A stretch of 64,000 bases of DNA, taken from the NCBI GenBank assembly GCA_020161935.1, contig JAIUNI010000001.1, forward strand, positions 186,001 through 250,000. The letters are read 5' to 3'. The position numbers were made by a program, and so were the translations under genes. The notes under the pieces were generated by a model. That model saw only the letters and a program-made list of their open reading frames with translations. It ran no database searches and had not been told where the DNA came from. Of the stretch, positions 33,094-42,469 are shown piece after piece. Origin of the DNA: Chloroflexota bacterium (GTDB taxonomy: Bacteria > Chloroflexota > Anaerolineae > Aggregatilineales > Phototrophicaceae). Each line of letters begins with the position of its first letter. Positions within the stretch are counted from its first letter, which is position 1.

Positions 33094-34667
33094 GTTCATT
33101 ATTCAGCCGCCGTCCGTGGCTGCCCCTTACCCTGATCTTCGTGCTGGCTATCGCCCTCCGACTGATTAACATCGGTGGGCGAGCTTTGTGGTACGACGAG
33201 GCGTTTGCGGTTTTATTCGCTGAAAAAGGGTTGAGTGCTATGCTGTATGGCACGCTAACACCTGTGGCTGGCGGCGCGGCGGATATTCACCCACTGCTCT
33301 ATTACAGTTTGCTCAATGTTTGGATGAACGTGGTTGGTCAAAGCCCGACTGCGGTGCGCTTACTCAGCGTCATCTTCGGTGTGGCAACGGTGGGGTTCAT
33401 ATATCTGCTGGCAAAAGAACTGTTTGACCGCAAAATGGCGTTGTTCGCAGCGTTGATTACGGCAATCGCTCCATTTCATGTGCAGTATTCCCAAGAAACG
33501 CGGATGTACGCGCTATTAGGGCTGCTGCTCACGGTGGCGACGTGGTGCTTCGTCAAAGGGTGGTGCGGGCGAGGGGCAGGCAGACCCCTTCAACGTTGGG
33601 GGTATTGGATAGCGTTCGGCGTGCTGGCGGGGTTGGCGATGTATACGCAGCAGTTGGCAGCGTTTTACCTCGTCGCGCTGGGGCTGGTGCCGTTTGTGGC
33701 GCGGCGGCGACAGGCGATTGCCGGTGTTGTGGCTGGCACGGTTGTGGCGGCTATTGTGTATTTGCCGTGGTTGGTGAACCTGCCGGGGCAACTGGCGAAG
33801 GTGCAGTCGTATTATTGGCTGGAACAGCCAACGATTGCGACCCCACTCTTAACCATTCGATCTTTTCTTGTCGTGAACATGGATCTGCCGAGTCCGGCCT
33901 CCATGATTGCGTTTTTCGGCGGTTTGTTCATTGTCGTGATGCTGGTCGTACAGACGTTGATGTTTATGCGGCAGCCGCGAACGCGGACACAGCGGAAGCC
34001 CATATTGTTCGTGCTATGGTTAGCTGCTATGCCCGTGCTGTTGATGTGGTTGGTGTCGCAGGTACAGCCCGTTTATTTAGAACGGTCATTACTTCCTTCG
34101 GCGCTCATGTTATATATGGCCTTGGCGTGGCTGCTGACCCGCAGCGGTATGCCAAAGGTGATCGGTGTGGTTATTGGGACGGTCGGCTTGGTGCTGGTCG
34201 GCATCGGGTTACGTTACCATTACACCTATGCTAACTTTCCGTACTCACCTTTTCAGCAAGCCGAGCAATTTATTGCCGACCAGTGGCAGGAAGGAGATGT
34301 CATCGTTCACCAGAATAAGCTGACGGCGCTGCCGGGGATTTATTACCAGCGCGATCTGCCACAGTATTTTATCGGCGATAAAGCGGGGAGCAGCGACGAC
34401 ACGTTAGCCCTGCCGACGCAGCAAGCGCTGAACATTTTCGCCGATGATTGTGTTCAGACGGCGGCACATGGGGGGCAGCGCATCTGGTGGGTGGTGTTCG
34501 CGCGTGCCGAGGCGGAGTACGCGGCGGCGGATCGACCTGAACTGAAGGACGCACTAAGCTGGTTGGATGAGCATTATACTGCTGGCGCGACCACTACCTA
34601 CAATGACCTGAATATTGTCCTGTATGCCAACCCGCGCGGCGAGTTAACAAGTGGATGTGCTAACTAA
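33090..34667 (+). CDS. family 39-type membrane glycosyltransferase (ArnT/PMT-like)
   Basis: The protein has 525 residues and about eleven membrane helices. Loop one has GGRALWYDEAFAVLFAEKG, the DE motif that provides the catalytic Asp in GT39/ArnT-like enzymes, followed by DIHPLLYYSLLNVWM. The helix QSPTAVRLLSVIFGVATVGF and PFHVQYSQETRMYALLGLL are typical for this clade. The C-terminal extracellular part (about 390-525) is a small soluble domain. It likely uses a polyprenyl-phosphate sugar at the outer membrane face. It starts at ATG 33090 in an ATGA overlap. Confidence 0.85.
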   Translation: MSSLFSRRPWLPLTLIFVLAIALRLINIGGRALWYDEAFAVLFAEKGLSAMLYGTLTPVAGGAADIHPLLYYSLLNVWMNVVGQSPTAVRLLSVIFGVATVGFIYLLAKELFDRKMALFAALITAIAPFHVQYSQETRMYALLGLLLTVATWCFVKGWCGRGAGRPLQRWGYWIAFGVLAGLAMYTQQLAAFYLVALGLVPFVARRRQAIAGVVAGTVVAAIVYLPWLVNLPGQLAKVQSYYWLEQPTIATPLLTIRSFLVVNMDLPSPASMIAFFGGLFIVVMLVVQTLMFMRQPRTRTQRKPILFVLWLAAMPVLLMWLVSQVQPVYLERSLLPSALMLYMALAWLLTRSGMPKVIGVVIGTVGLVLVGIGLRYHYTYANFPYSPFQQAEQFIADQWQEGDVIVHQNKLTALPGIYYQRDLPQYFIGDKAGSSDDTLALPTQQALNIFADDCVQTAAHGGQRIWWVVFARAEAEYAAADRPELKDALSWLDEHYTAGATTTYNDLNIVLYANPRGELTSGCAN

Positions 34668-34680
34668 CAATAGGTCTGCA

Positions 34681-34710
34681 TTGACGGCAAACACTGTTGT
34701 TGACTAAATA
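34681..34710 (+). promoter_or_regulatory. promoter candidate inside the glycan block
   Basis: TTGACG (34681-34686), an 18-base spacer and TAAATA (34705-34710) lie in the 57-base gap before the GTG at 34725. The -35 is good and the -10 is weak. Confidence 0.35.
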
Positions 34711-34724
34711 AATTGAGAGGTATT

Positions 34725-35942
34725 GTGGCAAACGGTCGCTTAAGAATCTTCATTCTAGTAGGTCTCGTGTTCTTCGTGGGCGCGGTTCTGCTTATCCACA
34801 ATATGCTGACGGCACCATACCCCGGACATAACGATTTTATGTCGCGGTGGGAAGGCGCACGCTCATTCTGGATTGATGGGCTGAACCCCTATGGCGAACA
34901 GGCGAGCCTTAATATTCAGGAGCAAATCTACGGGCGGCCTGTAGAGGCTGGCGAAGACCCCGGTTATTTCGCTTACCCCATGTATACGGCGATTCTCGTC
35001 TGGCCGCTGGTCTACATGGACTATGCGTGGGCTTCCGCGATCTGGATGGTGGTCTTAGGCGCGTGTCTGCTGGTCTCATTGTTTATGCTAATTGACCTGT
35101 TCCAGTGGCGGGTGAAACCGTGGCTGCTTGGCCTGTTGTGCATCTGGGTGTTGTTCTTTTACTATTCCGCGCGCGGGCTGATCTTGGGGCAGGTGGGTGT
35201 TGTCGTCTACTTCCTCGAACTGCTAACGTTGTGGTCACTGGTGAAAAAACGCGATGGGTTAGCAGGGGTGGTACTGGCGCTTTCGACGGTTAAGCCGCAA
35301 ATGGGTTTTTTGATTGTGCCGTTTTTGCTGCTGTGGGCGCTGCGTTACCGGCGGTGGCGGTTTATCACGTGGTTCGTTGGCGCGATGGTGCTGCTGCTTG
35401 GGGTGTCGTTCGTGCTGCTACCGTCATGGCTGAGTGACTGGCTGGGGCAGTTGGGGTTGTATACCTCGTATACGGCGCTGGGTTCGCCGGTGTGGATTAT
35501 CACCAGCTACTATTTGGGGTTGGGGAATTGGGCGGAACTCCTTGTTGCTGGATTGATCGGCTTGACGATGCTGATGTCGTGGTACTGGCTGCTAAAAGAC
35601 CGGCCTGAGCAGTTCATGTGGGCGGCGGTTCTGACGCTGACCGTGACACATCTGATCGCCCCACGTACCGCCACACCGCATTACGTGGTGTTTATTATTC
35701 CGCTGATCTTTTATTTCGCCATTCTTGTGAAACACAACCGGCGGCGTGGCAACTTGTGGGTCGCGTTGATCCTGCTGGTGTCGCTGGTTGTGCCGTGGAT
35801 TCATTTTTTGCTGACGGTGGTTGACCAATTTGAACACCCCAGTATTTACCTGCCGCTGCCGATTATCATGTTTGTGCTGTTGTGGTGGACGCGGGAATTG
35901 TGGTGGCGTTTTGAGACCAATCCAGCTTTAACCAGAGAGTGA
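34725..35942 (+). CDS. glycosyltransferase 87 (DUF2029) family protein
   Basis: The protein has 405 residues and about eleven membrane helices. Loop one reads PYPGHNDFMSRWEGARSFW followed by LNPYGEQASLNIQEQIYGRP, matching GT87 proteins; the Asp in HNDF is the likely catalytic residue. STVKPQMGFLIVPFLLLWAL carries the family's conserved KPQ in a membrane helix. GT87 members include polyprenyl-phosphate mannose-dependent alpha-mannosyltransferases; specificity here is unknown. I chose GTG 34725 because GAGAGG precedes it. Confidence 0.82.
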   Translation: MANGRLRIFILVGLVFFVGAVLLIHNMLTAPYPGHNDFMSRWEGARSFWIDGLNPYGEQASLNIQEQIYGRPVEAGEDPGYFAYPMYTAILVWPLVYMDYAWASAIWMVVLGACLLVSLFMLIDLFQWRVKPWLLGLLCIWVLFFYYSARGLILGQVGVVVYFLELLTLWSLVKKRDGLAGVVLALSTVKPQMGFLIVPFLLLWALRYRRWRFITWFVGAMVLLLGVSFVLLPSWLSDWLGQLGLYTSYTALGSPVWIITSYYLGLGNWAELLVAGLIGLTMLMSWYWLLKDRPEQFMWAAVLTLTVTHLIAPRTATPHYVVFIIPLIFYFAILVKHNRRRGNLWVALILLVSLVVPWIHFLLTVVDQFEHPSIYLPLPIIMFVLLWWTRELWWRFETNPALTRE

Positions 35943-35945
35943 TGT

Positions 35946-37544
35946 GTGGTTATTTCAAATCGTGAGCGGGTTTTATATGTACTCGTGGCGGTCATCGGCG
36001 CGTTCTTGCTAACGCGCTTGTTCGTCGCGGGGCCGGGTTACACCGACGTGTTTTATCACCTGAACGCCGCCAACCGTTTGGTGACAGGGCAGGGCTTAAC
36101 TGACCCCTATTATTGGACGTACATCGGGGCGACGGATGCGCTGCCAGCACCATCGCACCTGTATTGGATGCCGCTTACGTCGTTGACTGCGGCGGCGGGG
36201 ATGTGGCTGTTTAACGCGCCGGGAGATTACGCGGCGGCCCAGTTCTTTTTCTCGCTGATGTTTGCCGGTGTGGTTCTGGTCGGGTTTTGGCTCGGCGGGC
36301 ATTTAGGTGGCACACGGCGGCACACTTGGGTGGCTGGATTGCTGACGCTGTTTAGCGGCTTCTTCGTGCGCTTTTGGGGGGCGATTGATACCTTCGCGCC
36401 ATTTGCGATTGTGGGCGCGTTGTGTCTCGTGTTTCTCGGCCTTTCGCATCAAAGTGGTGTCACGCAACCCCGCCGTCTGGTTTATGCCGCGCTGGGGGGA
36501 GCATTCGCGGGTGCGGCACATCTGGCACGGGCGGACGGCTTGCTGTTCGTGCTGGTGGCGTGGGCGGTTATCCTGTGGATGAGTTTGTTTGACCGTTCCG
36601 GCAAGCGCTTGAGTATGAGTATGTTAATCACAGGCGGGATTGTGACAACGGTGGCTTATATCCTTGTGATGCTGCCGTGGTTCGTTCGCAATCAGGGTTT
36701 AATTGGCGCACCGATGCCGTTGGGTGGCACACAAACCATCTGGTTTACGAGCTACGACGACCTGTTTAACTACCCACCTGATTCAAGCCCTGCGACCTTA
36801 TTTGCGAATGGTGTAGGAGGCTTCATCGCGTCGCGTTGGCTGGCGCTCACCAACAACCTCGGTACTTTCGTGGCGGTCGAAGGGTTGATCGTCATGACCC
36901 CACTGATGCTGGCGGGGTTATGGCAGCGGCGGCGTGAACGTTTCCTGCAACCGTTCTGGATTTACGCGGTCGGGCTGCATCTGGCGATGACGTTCGCCTT
37001 TCCGTTCCCCGGTTATCGCGGCGGACTGCTGCATTCGGCTGCCGCGCTCATTCCATTTTGGGCGGCGCTGGGTGTGGTCGGGCTTGATGACGCGGTGATG
37101 TGGATGGCTCGCCGCAGACGACGCTGGAATGTGAGTGCGGCGAAATGGGTATTTTCGGTCGGGTTGGTGGGGGTTGCGGTGCTGCTCAGTTTGATGATTA
37201 GCTTGCCGAACCGTGTATCACCACAGACTGCCTCCCCACTTCACACTGCATTACACGATACCTTGCCAACCGATGCGCGTGTGATGATTAATGATCCGGC
37301 GCAGCTTTATTACTTTACAGGTTTGGGTGGTGTCGTGCTGCCGAATGAATCGCCAGATGTCATTGTGGAGATCGCCCGTAAGTACGGTGTGCGGTATCTG
37401 GTAGTTGAAGGCATCGCCACCGATGGGCAAAGCTCCGTTGCGCTGACGGAACAGTTGCAGTCCTTATTAATCACACCCCCAAATTTCCTTATTGAACAAC
37501 CTTTCAATGTTCCAAATGCGAGACTTTATGAGATTCGTTACTAA
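35946..37544 (+). CDS. polytopic GT39-like protein
   Basis: The protein has 532 residues and about eleven membrane helices. Loop one contains GPGYTDVFYHLNAANRLVTG and then YWTYIGATDALPAPSHLYW, an arrangement common to uncharacterised bacterial GT39/GT-C relatives. A short extracellular C-terminal domain (about 430-532) has ARVMINDPAQLYYFTGLGG and YGVRYLVVEG. The substrate is unknown. The start is GTG 35946, three bases after the previous stop, with AGAGAG upstream. Its 3' end overlaps the start of the next gene. Confidence 0.72.
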   Translation: MVISNRERVLYVLVAVIGAFLLTRLFVAGPGYTDVFYHLNAANRLVTGQGLTDPYYWTYIGATDALPAPSHLYWMPLTSLTAAAGMWLFNAPGDYAAAQFFFSLMFAGVVLVGFWLGGHLGGTRRHTWVAGLLTLFSGFFVRFWGAIDTFAPFAIVGALCLVFLGLSHQSGVTQPRRLVYAALGGAFAGAAHLARADGLLFVLVAWAVILWMSLFDRSGKRLSMSMLITGGIVTTVAYILVMLPWFVRNQGLIGAPMPLGGTQTIWFTSYDDLFNYPPDSSPATLFANGVGGFIASRWLALTNNLGTFVAVEGLIVMTPLMLAGLWQRRRERFLQPFWIYAVGLHLAMTFAFPFPGYRGGLLHSAAALIPFWAALGVVGLDDAVMWMARRRRRWNVSAAKWVFSVGLVGVAVLLSLMISLPNRVSPQTASPLHTALHDTLPTDARVMINDPAQLYYFTGLGGVVLPNESPDVIVEIARKYGVRYLVVEGIATDGQSSVALTEQLQSLLITPPNFLIEQPFNVPNARLYEIRY

Positions 37545-39069
37545 GTGGTTTCATCGGAATGATGTCATCCTTCTTGTGGTGTCGGTCATCGTCGTTGTTT
37601 TTTATGTACTAACTGCTAACGGTGGGTTCCCGCTAGATGACAGTTGGATACATCAGGTGTATGGACGCAATTTAGCCGAAAGTGGCATGTGGGCGTTTGT
37701 GCCGGGTGTGCCGAGCGCAGCTTCGACCTCTCCGTTATATACGGTGCTGCTGGCGACAGGCTATAAGTTAGGTATCGCCTATAAGCTCTGGACGTATGCG
37801 CTCGGCATTGTGGCGCTGTGGGTTGCAGGTATGTGCGCCGGACGGATGGCGGAACGGCTGCTGCCAAAGCACAAGAACGCCAGCTTGGTCGGCGGGTTAG
37901 CGGTGGTACTGGCATGGCATCTGGTGTGGGCAGCGGCCTCCGGCATGGAAACGATGTTGTTCAGCATGTGGACGCTGGTGCTGATCGTTATCGGCTGGCG
38001 CGAACTGGATGATCGGTCGGCGAAGACTGCCCATATCCTCGGACGTGGTGCGGCGTTTGGGGTGGTGGCTGCGTTAGCGACCATTACACGCCCTGAAGGG
38101 ATTGCATTGGCGGGCATCATCGGTTTGGCGATGCTGGTGGCCCGTCCTCAGAAAACGTGGCGGGAGGTTATCCTGTGGGGTGTGGGTGCGGCGGTCGCGT
38201 TCATGATCGCCATTAGTCCTTATTTCGCGTTGAATCTTAGTTTGACCGGCGGTTTGCTGCCGGATACGGCTGCGGCCAAACAAGCTGAGAATGCACCGCT
38301 GCTTCTGGATAGTTATCCCGTTCGCTTTTGGAAGATGCTCGAACCGCTCATCGCCGGGGCGCAGTTATTCTTCCTGCCGGGCGTTATTTTCTTTGTGGCG
38401 GGACAGCTCAAGTCGCTGCGTGAAAACCGGCGCGGGTTATTGTTCGTCGTACCGGTGCTGTGGAGCATCACTTTGATCGCGCTGTATGCCGCACGTCTGC
38501 CCGCCTACTATCAACACGGGCGTTATGTCATTCCGGCGCTGCCCGCGTTTATTGCGGTCGGTGTGGTCGGCACGTGGCATCTCGTCCAAGCGGGGCGGCG
38601 TACCGTCGGCGGGCGGGTACTCAGCCGTTCACTGGCGATTTCGGCTGTACTTGGGCTAGCGTTTTTTGCCGTGCAGGGTGCAAGTGTTTACGCGCGGGAT
38701 GTACGCATTATTGATGAGGAAATGGTCGCCTCGGCAAATTGGATTCGCGAGAATATTCCGCTGGACGAAATGCTTGCCATTCATGATATTGGCGCGGTCG
38801 GTTATTTCGCCCCGCGACCGATGCTCGACCTAGCGGGTTTGGTCAGCCCTGAAATTATCCCCTTCATTCTGGATCGGGACCTGCTGTGGGCATGGTTAGA
38901 AGCGCACGATGCGCGTTACCTGATGGCTTTCCCCGACCAAGTACCGGGTGACGACATTACTGATTCTCGTTTGTGCCCTGTGTTTACTACTGGCGGAACC
39001 GCTGCCACGGCCGCAGGTGGACCTAACATGACCGTGTACCAATTGGCGTGGGATGGCAACTGCCCTTAG
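37528..39069 (+). CDS. polytopic GT-C-like protein (PLDDSWIHQVY type)
   Basis: The protein has 513 residues and about eleven membrane helices. Loop one carries GGFPLDDSWIHQVYGRNLAE and PSAASTSPLYTVLL. The DD pair is the GT-C catalytic motif and the pattern recalls arabinofuranosyl- and mannosyltransferase relatives. A TRPEGIALAGIIGLAML helix and the C-terminal LDEMLAIHDIGAVGYFAPRP then LDLAGLVSPE recur in this group. The start is uncertain: ATG 37507, 37516 and 37528 are all in frame and overlap the previous gene; I chose 37528 because it leaves the shortest overlap. It is the last gene of the glycan block. Confidence 0.72.
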   Translation: MRFVTKWFHRNDVILLVVSVIVVVFYVLTANGGFPLDDSWIHQVYGRNLAESGMWAFVPGVPSAASTSPLYTVLLATGYKLGIAYKLWTYALGIVALWVAGMCAGRMAERLLPKHKNASLVGGLAVVLAWHLVWAAASGMETMLFSMWTLVLIVIGWRELDDRSAKTAHILGRGAAFGVVAALATITRPEGIALAGIIGLAMLVARPQKTWREVILWGVGAAVAFMIAISPYFALNLSLTGGLLPDTAAAKQAENAPLLLDSYPVRFWKMLEPLIAGAQLFFLPGVIFFVAGQLKSLRENRRGLLFVVPVLWSITLIALYAARLPAYYQHGRYVIPALPAFIAVGVVGTWHLVQAGRRTVGGRVLSRSLAISAVLGLAFFAVQGASVYARDVRIIDEEMVASANWIRENIPLDEMLAIHDIGAVGYFAPRPMLDLAGLVSPEIIPFILDRDLLWAWLEAHDARYLMAFPDQVPGDDITDSRLCPVFTTGGTAATAAGGPNMTVYQLAWDGNCP

Positions 39070-39086
39070 TATTAAGGGATCGCCTG

Positions 39087-39116
39087 TTGCATCATAAGTT
39101 ATGAAAACTGTAAAAT
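39087..39116 (+). promoter_or_regulatory. promoter candidate giving a leaderless mRNA
   Basis: TTGCAT (39087-39092), an 18-base spacer and TAAAAT (39111-39116) precede the ATG at 39123 by only six bases. Transcription would start at or next to the A of the ATG. No Shine-Dalgarno is present. Confidence 0.5.
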
Positions 39117-39122
39117 ACGAAT

Positions 39123-39776
39123 ATGGATGATTTATTCAAAAAACTCAATGTCGTTGTAAAAGCCACCCTCAACGATGTGCTGACGGGTGATAGTCGTCGT
39201 TCCAAACTTCCGGGCGATAATCCAAATGAGCGTATTTCGACTGCGGATGCGGAAGCCCAAGTGGTGCAACTGCGAAAGCGGATTGAGGAAACGCTGGCGT
39301 TCGAGGATGAGTTGCAGCGGCAAATCGCGTCATTGGAGGCGGAAGCGGCGAGTTTTAGCGACCAAGCCGATGCAGCCGTGAGCAGTGGGGATGATTACAC
39401 GGCGCGGCGGGCGGTTGAGCAAATGCAGCGCGTCCAAGAACGGCTGAATATCGCCCGGTCGGATTTGGCCGAACATGAACGTGTGACACAGGAATTGATT
39501 TTTCATGTGAATACGCTGGATGCTGCGGTCTCCAACGCCAAGCAAAATGAAGCAACCGCAAATCCGGTCAGCTCGTTAGACGCGAAACTTGGCACGGTAT
39601 TGCAGGACATGCGAAATAAAGTGGCTGAACTGCGCGATCAATTAACCGCCCGCACCGAAGTTGCGGCAGCCGCGAATGAAGTACCAACGGAAACTGAAGC
39701 GGAACCCGAAACCAAAACGAATGCGGTGGATGACGATTTAGCCAAACGTCGTCAGCGCCTCGCAAAACCGGAGTAA
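39123..39776 (+). CDS. PspA/IM30-like coiled-coil protein
   Basis: The protein has 217 residues with no membrane segment. The N-terminus MDDLFKKLNVVVKATLNDVL has the amphipathic helix expected of PspA/Vipp1 proteins. A coiled coil follows across about 40-135, including ASLEAEAASFSDQADAAVSS and a second helix ending near residue 180. A Glu/Thr-rich tail ends the protein. PspA-like proteins sit on the inner face of the membrane and respond to envelope stress. Overall similarity is weak, so the call is tentative. The upstream promoter suggests leaderless translation. A GAF-domain histidine kinase gene starts 14 bases after its stop. Confidence 0.55.
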   Translation: MDDLFKKLNVVVKATLNDVLTGDSRRSKLPGDNPNERISTADAEAQVVQLRKRIEETLAFEDELQRQIASLEAEAASFSDQADAAVSSGDDYTARRAVEQMQRVQERLNIARSDLAEHERVTQELIFHVNTLDAAVSNAKQNEATANPVSSLDAKLGTVLQDMRNKVAELRDQLTARTEVAAAANEVPTETEAEPETKTNAVDDDLAKRRQRLAKPE

Positions 39777-39790
39777 CCTAAAACCACAAT

Positions 39791-42469
39791 ATGACTCAGA
39801 TGACGAAGAAAATCCTTATTGTTGCTAATGATTTTGGTTTGATACGCACCATTCGTGGTGTGCTAACGCATCCGAATATTAGCCTTCAAATCGGATACAG
39901 CCATATTGACGGTTTATACGCGCTCGAAAATGGCGAGTTTGATGCGGTCGTCGTTGATGCGGCGCTTGCGAACCATCGTGATGGGCGATTGACACTCTCA
40001 AGCCTCGCGCAGATGAACCAAGCTATTCCGATTATCGGTGTGGCGGCTGAACCCGGTGCGCTGCGTGATCTGGGGCTGCCCGCCAACGTCTCCCTTGTAA
40101 CACCGACGGACGTGAGCATCCAACAATCCGCGATGCTGGCGGTCGGACTGGAAATGGTCAATAAGGTTGTCCCCCCGCCCGTAAAAAAGATCACGAAACC
40201 GTTGGGAAATGTCGTGGCGGCAGTCGCGGCGAATCCTCTGCCGGTGACGGCTGAACTGCCGGATGTGACGGGTAACTCGGTGGACAAGCTGCAAACGCTG
40301 TTTGCACTGAGCAAGTCATTAACCGAGGTTCTCGACCTCAGCGAAGTATTAAACCGTGTGGTCGAAGCGGCTCGTCGCCTGACGAGTGCCGAAGAAGGCA
40401 TGATCTTGCTGCCGGGTGATGAAAGCGGACAGCTTTACCTACGGGCGAAGGTCGGTATCGATGTCGAAGTGGCGCGGAACTTTCGTGTCAAGACCGAGGA
40501 TACACTCGCGGGGCAGGTATTCCGCAGCGGGCAACCGGTTCTCATCGGCGCTCAAGGCCCGCAAAAAGTTAAAACCGAATACTTGGTGAACGCCTTGCTG
40601 TATGTGCCGATTAATTATGAAGGCAAGTGCATCGGGGTGTTGGGCGTTAACAACAAATCGACTGAGGCGGTATTTGACCCGCGTCACCAAGATTTGCTCA
40701 TGAACCTTGCAGCCTTCGCCGCGATTGCGATTGAGAACGCGCGTATCCATGAAGAAGCGTTAGAACGCACACGCGAACTTCAAACGCTGGTCGAGGCGAG
40801 CCAAGTGCTGAATTCATCCCTGTCGCTGGATAAAACCCTCCCGAACATCTGCGAGCAGTTGCTGCGTGTCGTCAATGTGAACTATGCGGCTATTCACGAA
40901 TGGGATCGCGAGAATAACCAGCTTAAAATTGTCGCCCGCTGCTACCGTACACTGTGGAGTCAAGGGCAGGGGCCGCTCATTGATTTGAAAAGCCGATTGG
41001 TGGTTCAGTACGCGCTGGATAAAAGCGCCTCTCCCATTATTACGCGCCGCGATGCCGCGACACCCGATGGCGAAATCGCTTTCTTGACCCAATCGGGTGT
41101 GGATACGATACAAGTCGTACCGATCATCGGCGGTGAGCAGGTACTCGGCATCATTCAGTTTTCGTACGTGCGACCGCCGCTGGAACTGCCGACTGCGGAA
41201 ACGATCCACCGCGTACAACTGATGACGCTTGAGGTGCTGGCGATGCTTTCCAGCCAGAGCAACCTCTCTAAGCCGCAGGGCATGTTCCGCGTGTTGGAAA
41301 ACGCCAACCAATTGACAGGTGCGGATTGGTGCGAAGTCGCGCTGCTAACCCCGGATCGTCAGTCGTTGGTCACACAGGTCGCCGTCGGTATTGGTGTGTG
41401 GTCGGATGGCAATCATCCGCGTATTGATCTTAACAAGTACCCTGATCTGTCGGAAGGTCTCGAAACACAACCGGTTTTGTCACGGTTGGGGGATAACAAA
41501 CCGGTGTCAGGCGGTATTCGTCATCTCTTTGACTCGACGAACTGCCGCTCGGTCGTCGTGATCCCGTTTTCACGTCGGGGGCAGTCGCAAGGTGTTGTCG
41601 TTTTTGCGGACTCCCGCCGGAGCCGGACGATCACCGAACGCGATATTGATATGGGACGCGCGGTCGCGGCTCAAGCGGCGACGGCATTGTCGAATGCACA
41701 CCTGCTGCATGACTTGGAACGCAGCTTCACCGAACTGAAGGATACGCAGGATCGGTTAGTGCAAACGGCGAGACTTTCCGCGATGGGTGAGTTGGCGGCT
41801 GCGGTCGCGCACCAGATCAATAATCCACTGACGACGATTATGGTGGATTCGGAGATGATGCTGCTTGATGAAAGCCCTGACTCGCAGAACTATAAGTCGC
41901 TGCAAGCGATCCACCGTGCTGGTAAACGTGCGTCCGGTGTTGCACGGCGTTTGTTAGCCATCTCACGTCCCGATGATCCCGAAGCGCCGCCCGAACGTAT
42001 TGATGTGGTAGAGACCATACAAGGGGTGCTGTCGTTGGTGAAGGCGCATATCGAGCGTGACAACATCGTCATCGAATCCGATTTGCCTGATGAACCACTC
42101 CCGTCAGTTTGGGCGGTACAAGGGCAGCTTGACGACATCTGGCTCAATTTACTGTTGAACGCCCATGATGCCCTGATGGGAACGGATGGTGCGAAGTTAG
42201 GGATTTCGGCCTCCTATACCCTCAATGCTGATTATCTACAGGTGCTCGTCTGGGACAATGGGCCGGGGATACCCGCGAAAATCATTGATAATGTCTTTAA
42301 ACCGTTTTTTACAACCAAGCCAGTTGGTGAAGGGACAGGTTTAGGATTACATATTTGTAAGCAAACAGCCGAACGGGCAGGTGGTAGCATTACAGTAGAC
42401 AGCAAGCCCGGTCAAGGAGCGCGTTTTTTGGTTTTGCTCCCGGTTAAACGAGGAGGATTTGACGAATGA
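39791..42469 (+). CDS. multi-GAF sensor histidine kinase with degenerate receiver
   Basis: The protein has 892 residues and no membrane helices. Residues about 7-120 resemble a receiver domain but lack the acidic pair (ILIVANDFG). Three GAF-like domains follow at roughly 165-320, 335-505 and 510-650. A coiled linker leads to the HisKA box LAAAVAHQINNPLTTI with the phospho-His near residue 674, and an HATPase with NLLLNAHDALM, VWDNGPGIP and GEGTGLGLHICKQ. The NtrB-like HQINNP motif is intact. It overlaps the OmpR-type regulator gene by ATGA, so they form a cognate pair. It is expected to sense a cytoplasmic signal through the GAF domains. Confidence 0.92.
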   Translation: MTQMTKKILIVANDFGLIRTIRGVLTHPNISLQIGYSHIDGLYALENGEFDAVVVDAALANHRDGRLTLSSLAQMNQAIPIIGVAAEPGALRDLGLPANVSLVTPTDVSIQQSAMLAVGLEMVNKVVPPPVKKITKPLGNVVAAVAANPLPVTAELPDVTGNSVDKLQTLFALSKSLTEVLDLSEVLNRVVEAARRLTSAEEGMILLPGDESGQLYLRAKVGIDVEVARNFRVKTEDTLAGQVFRSGQPVLIGAQGPQKVKTEYLVNALLYVPINYEGKCIGVLGVNNKSTEAVFDPRHQDLLMNLAAFAAIAIENARIHEEALERTRELQTLVEASQVLNSSLSLDKTLPNICEQLLRVVNVNYAAIHEWDRENNQLKIVARCYRTLWSQGQGPLIDLKSRLVVQYALDKSASPIITRRDAATPDGEIAFLTQSGVDTIQVVPIIGGEQVLGIIQFSYVRPPLELPTAETIHRVQLMTLEVLAMLSSQSNLSKPQGMFRVLENANQLTGADWCEVALLTPDRQSLVTQVAVGIGVWSDGNHPRIDLNKYPDLSEGLETQPVLSRLGDNKPVSGGIRHLFDSTNCRSVVVIPFSRRGQSQGVVVFADSRRSRTITERDIDMGRAVAAQAATALSNAHLLHDLERSFTELKDTQDRLVQTARLSAMGELAAAVAHQINNPLTTIMVDSEMMLLDESPDSQNYKSLQAIHRAGKRASGVARRLLAISRPDDPEAPPERIDVVETIQGVLSLVKAHIERDNIVIESDLPDEPLPSVWAVQGQLDDIWLNLLLNAHDALMGTDGAKLGISASYTLNADYLQVLVWDNGPGIPAKIIDNVFKPFFTTKPVGEGTGLGLHICKQTAERAGGSITVDSKPGQGARFLVLLPVKRGGFDE

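Noticed and set aside
39063..39078. Hairpin CCCTTA/TAAGGG at the end of the glycan block as a terminator
   Set aside because: The stem is only six base pairs, overlaps the stop codon and has no T-run after it.
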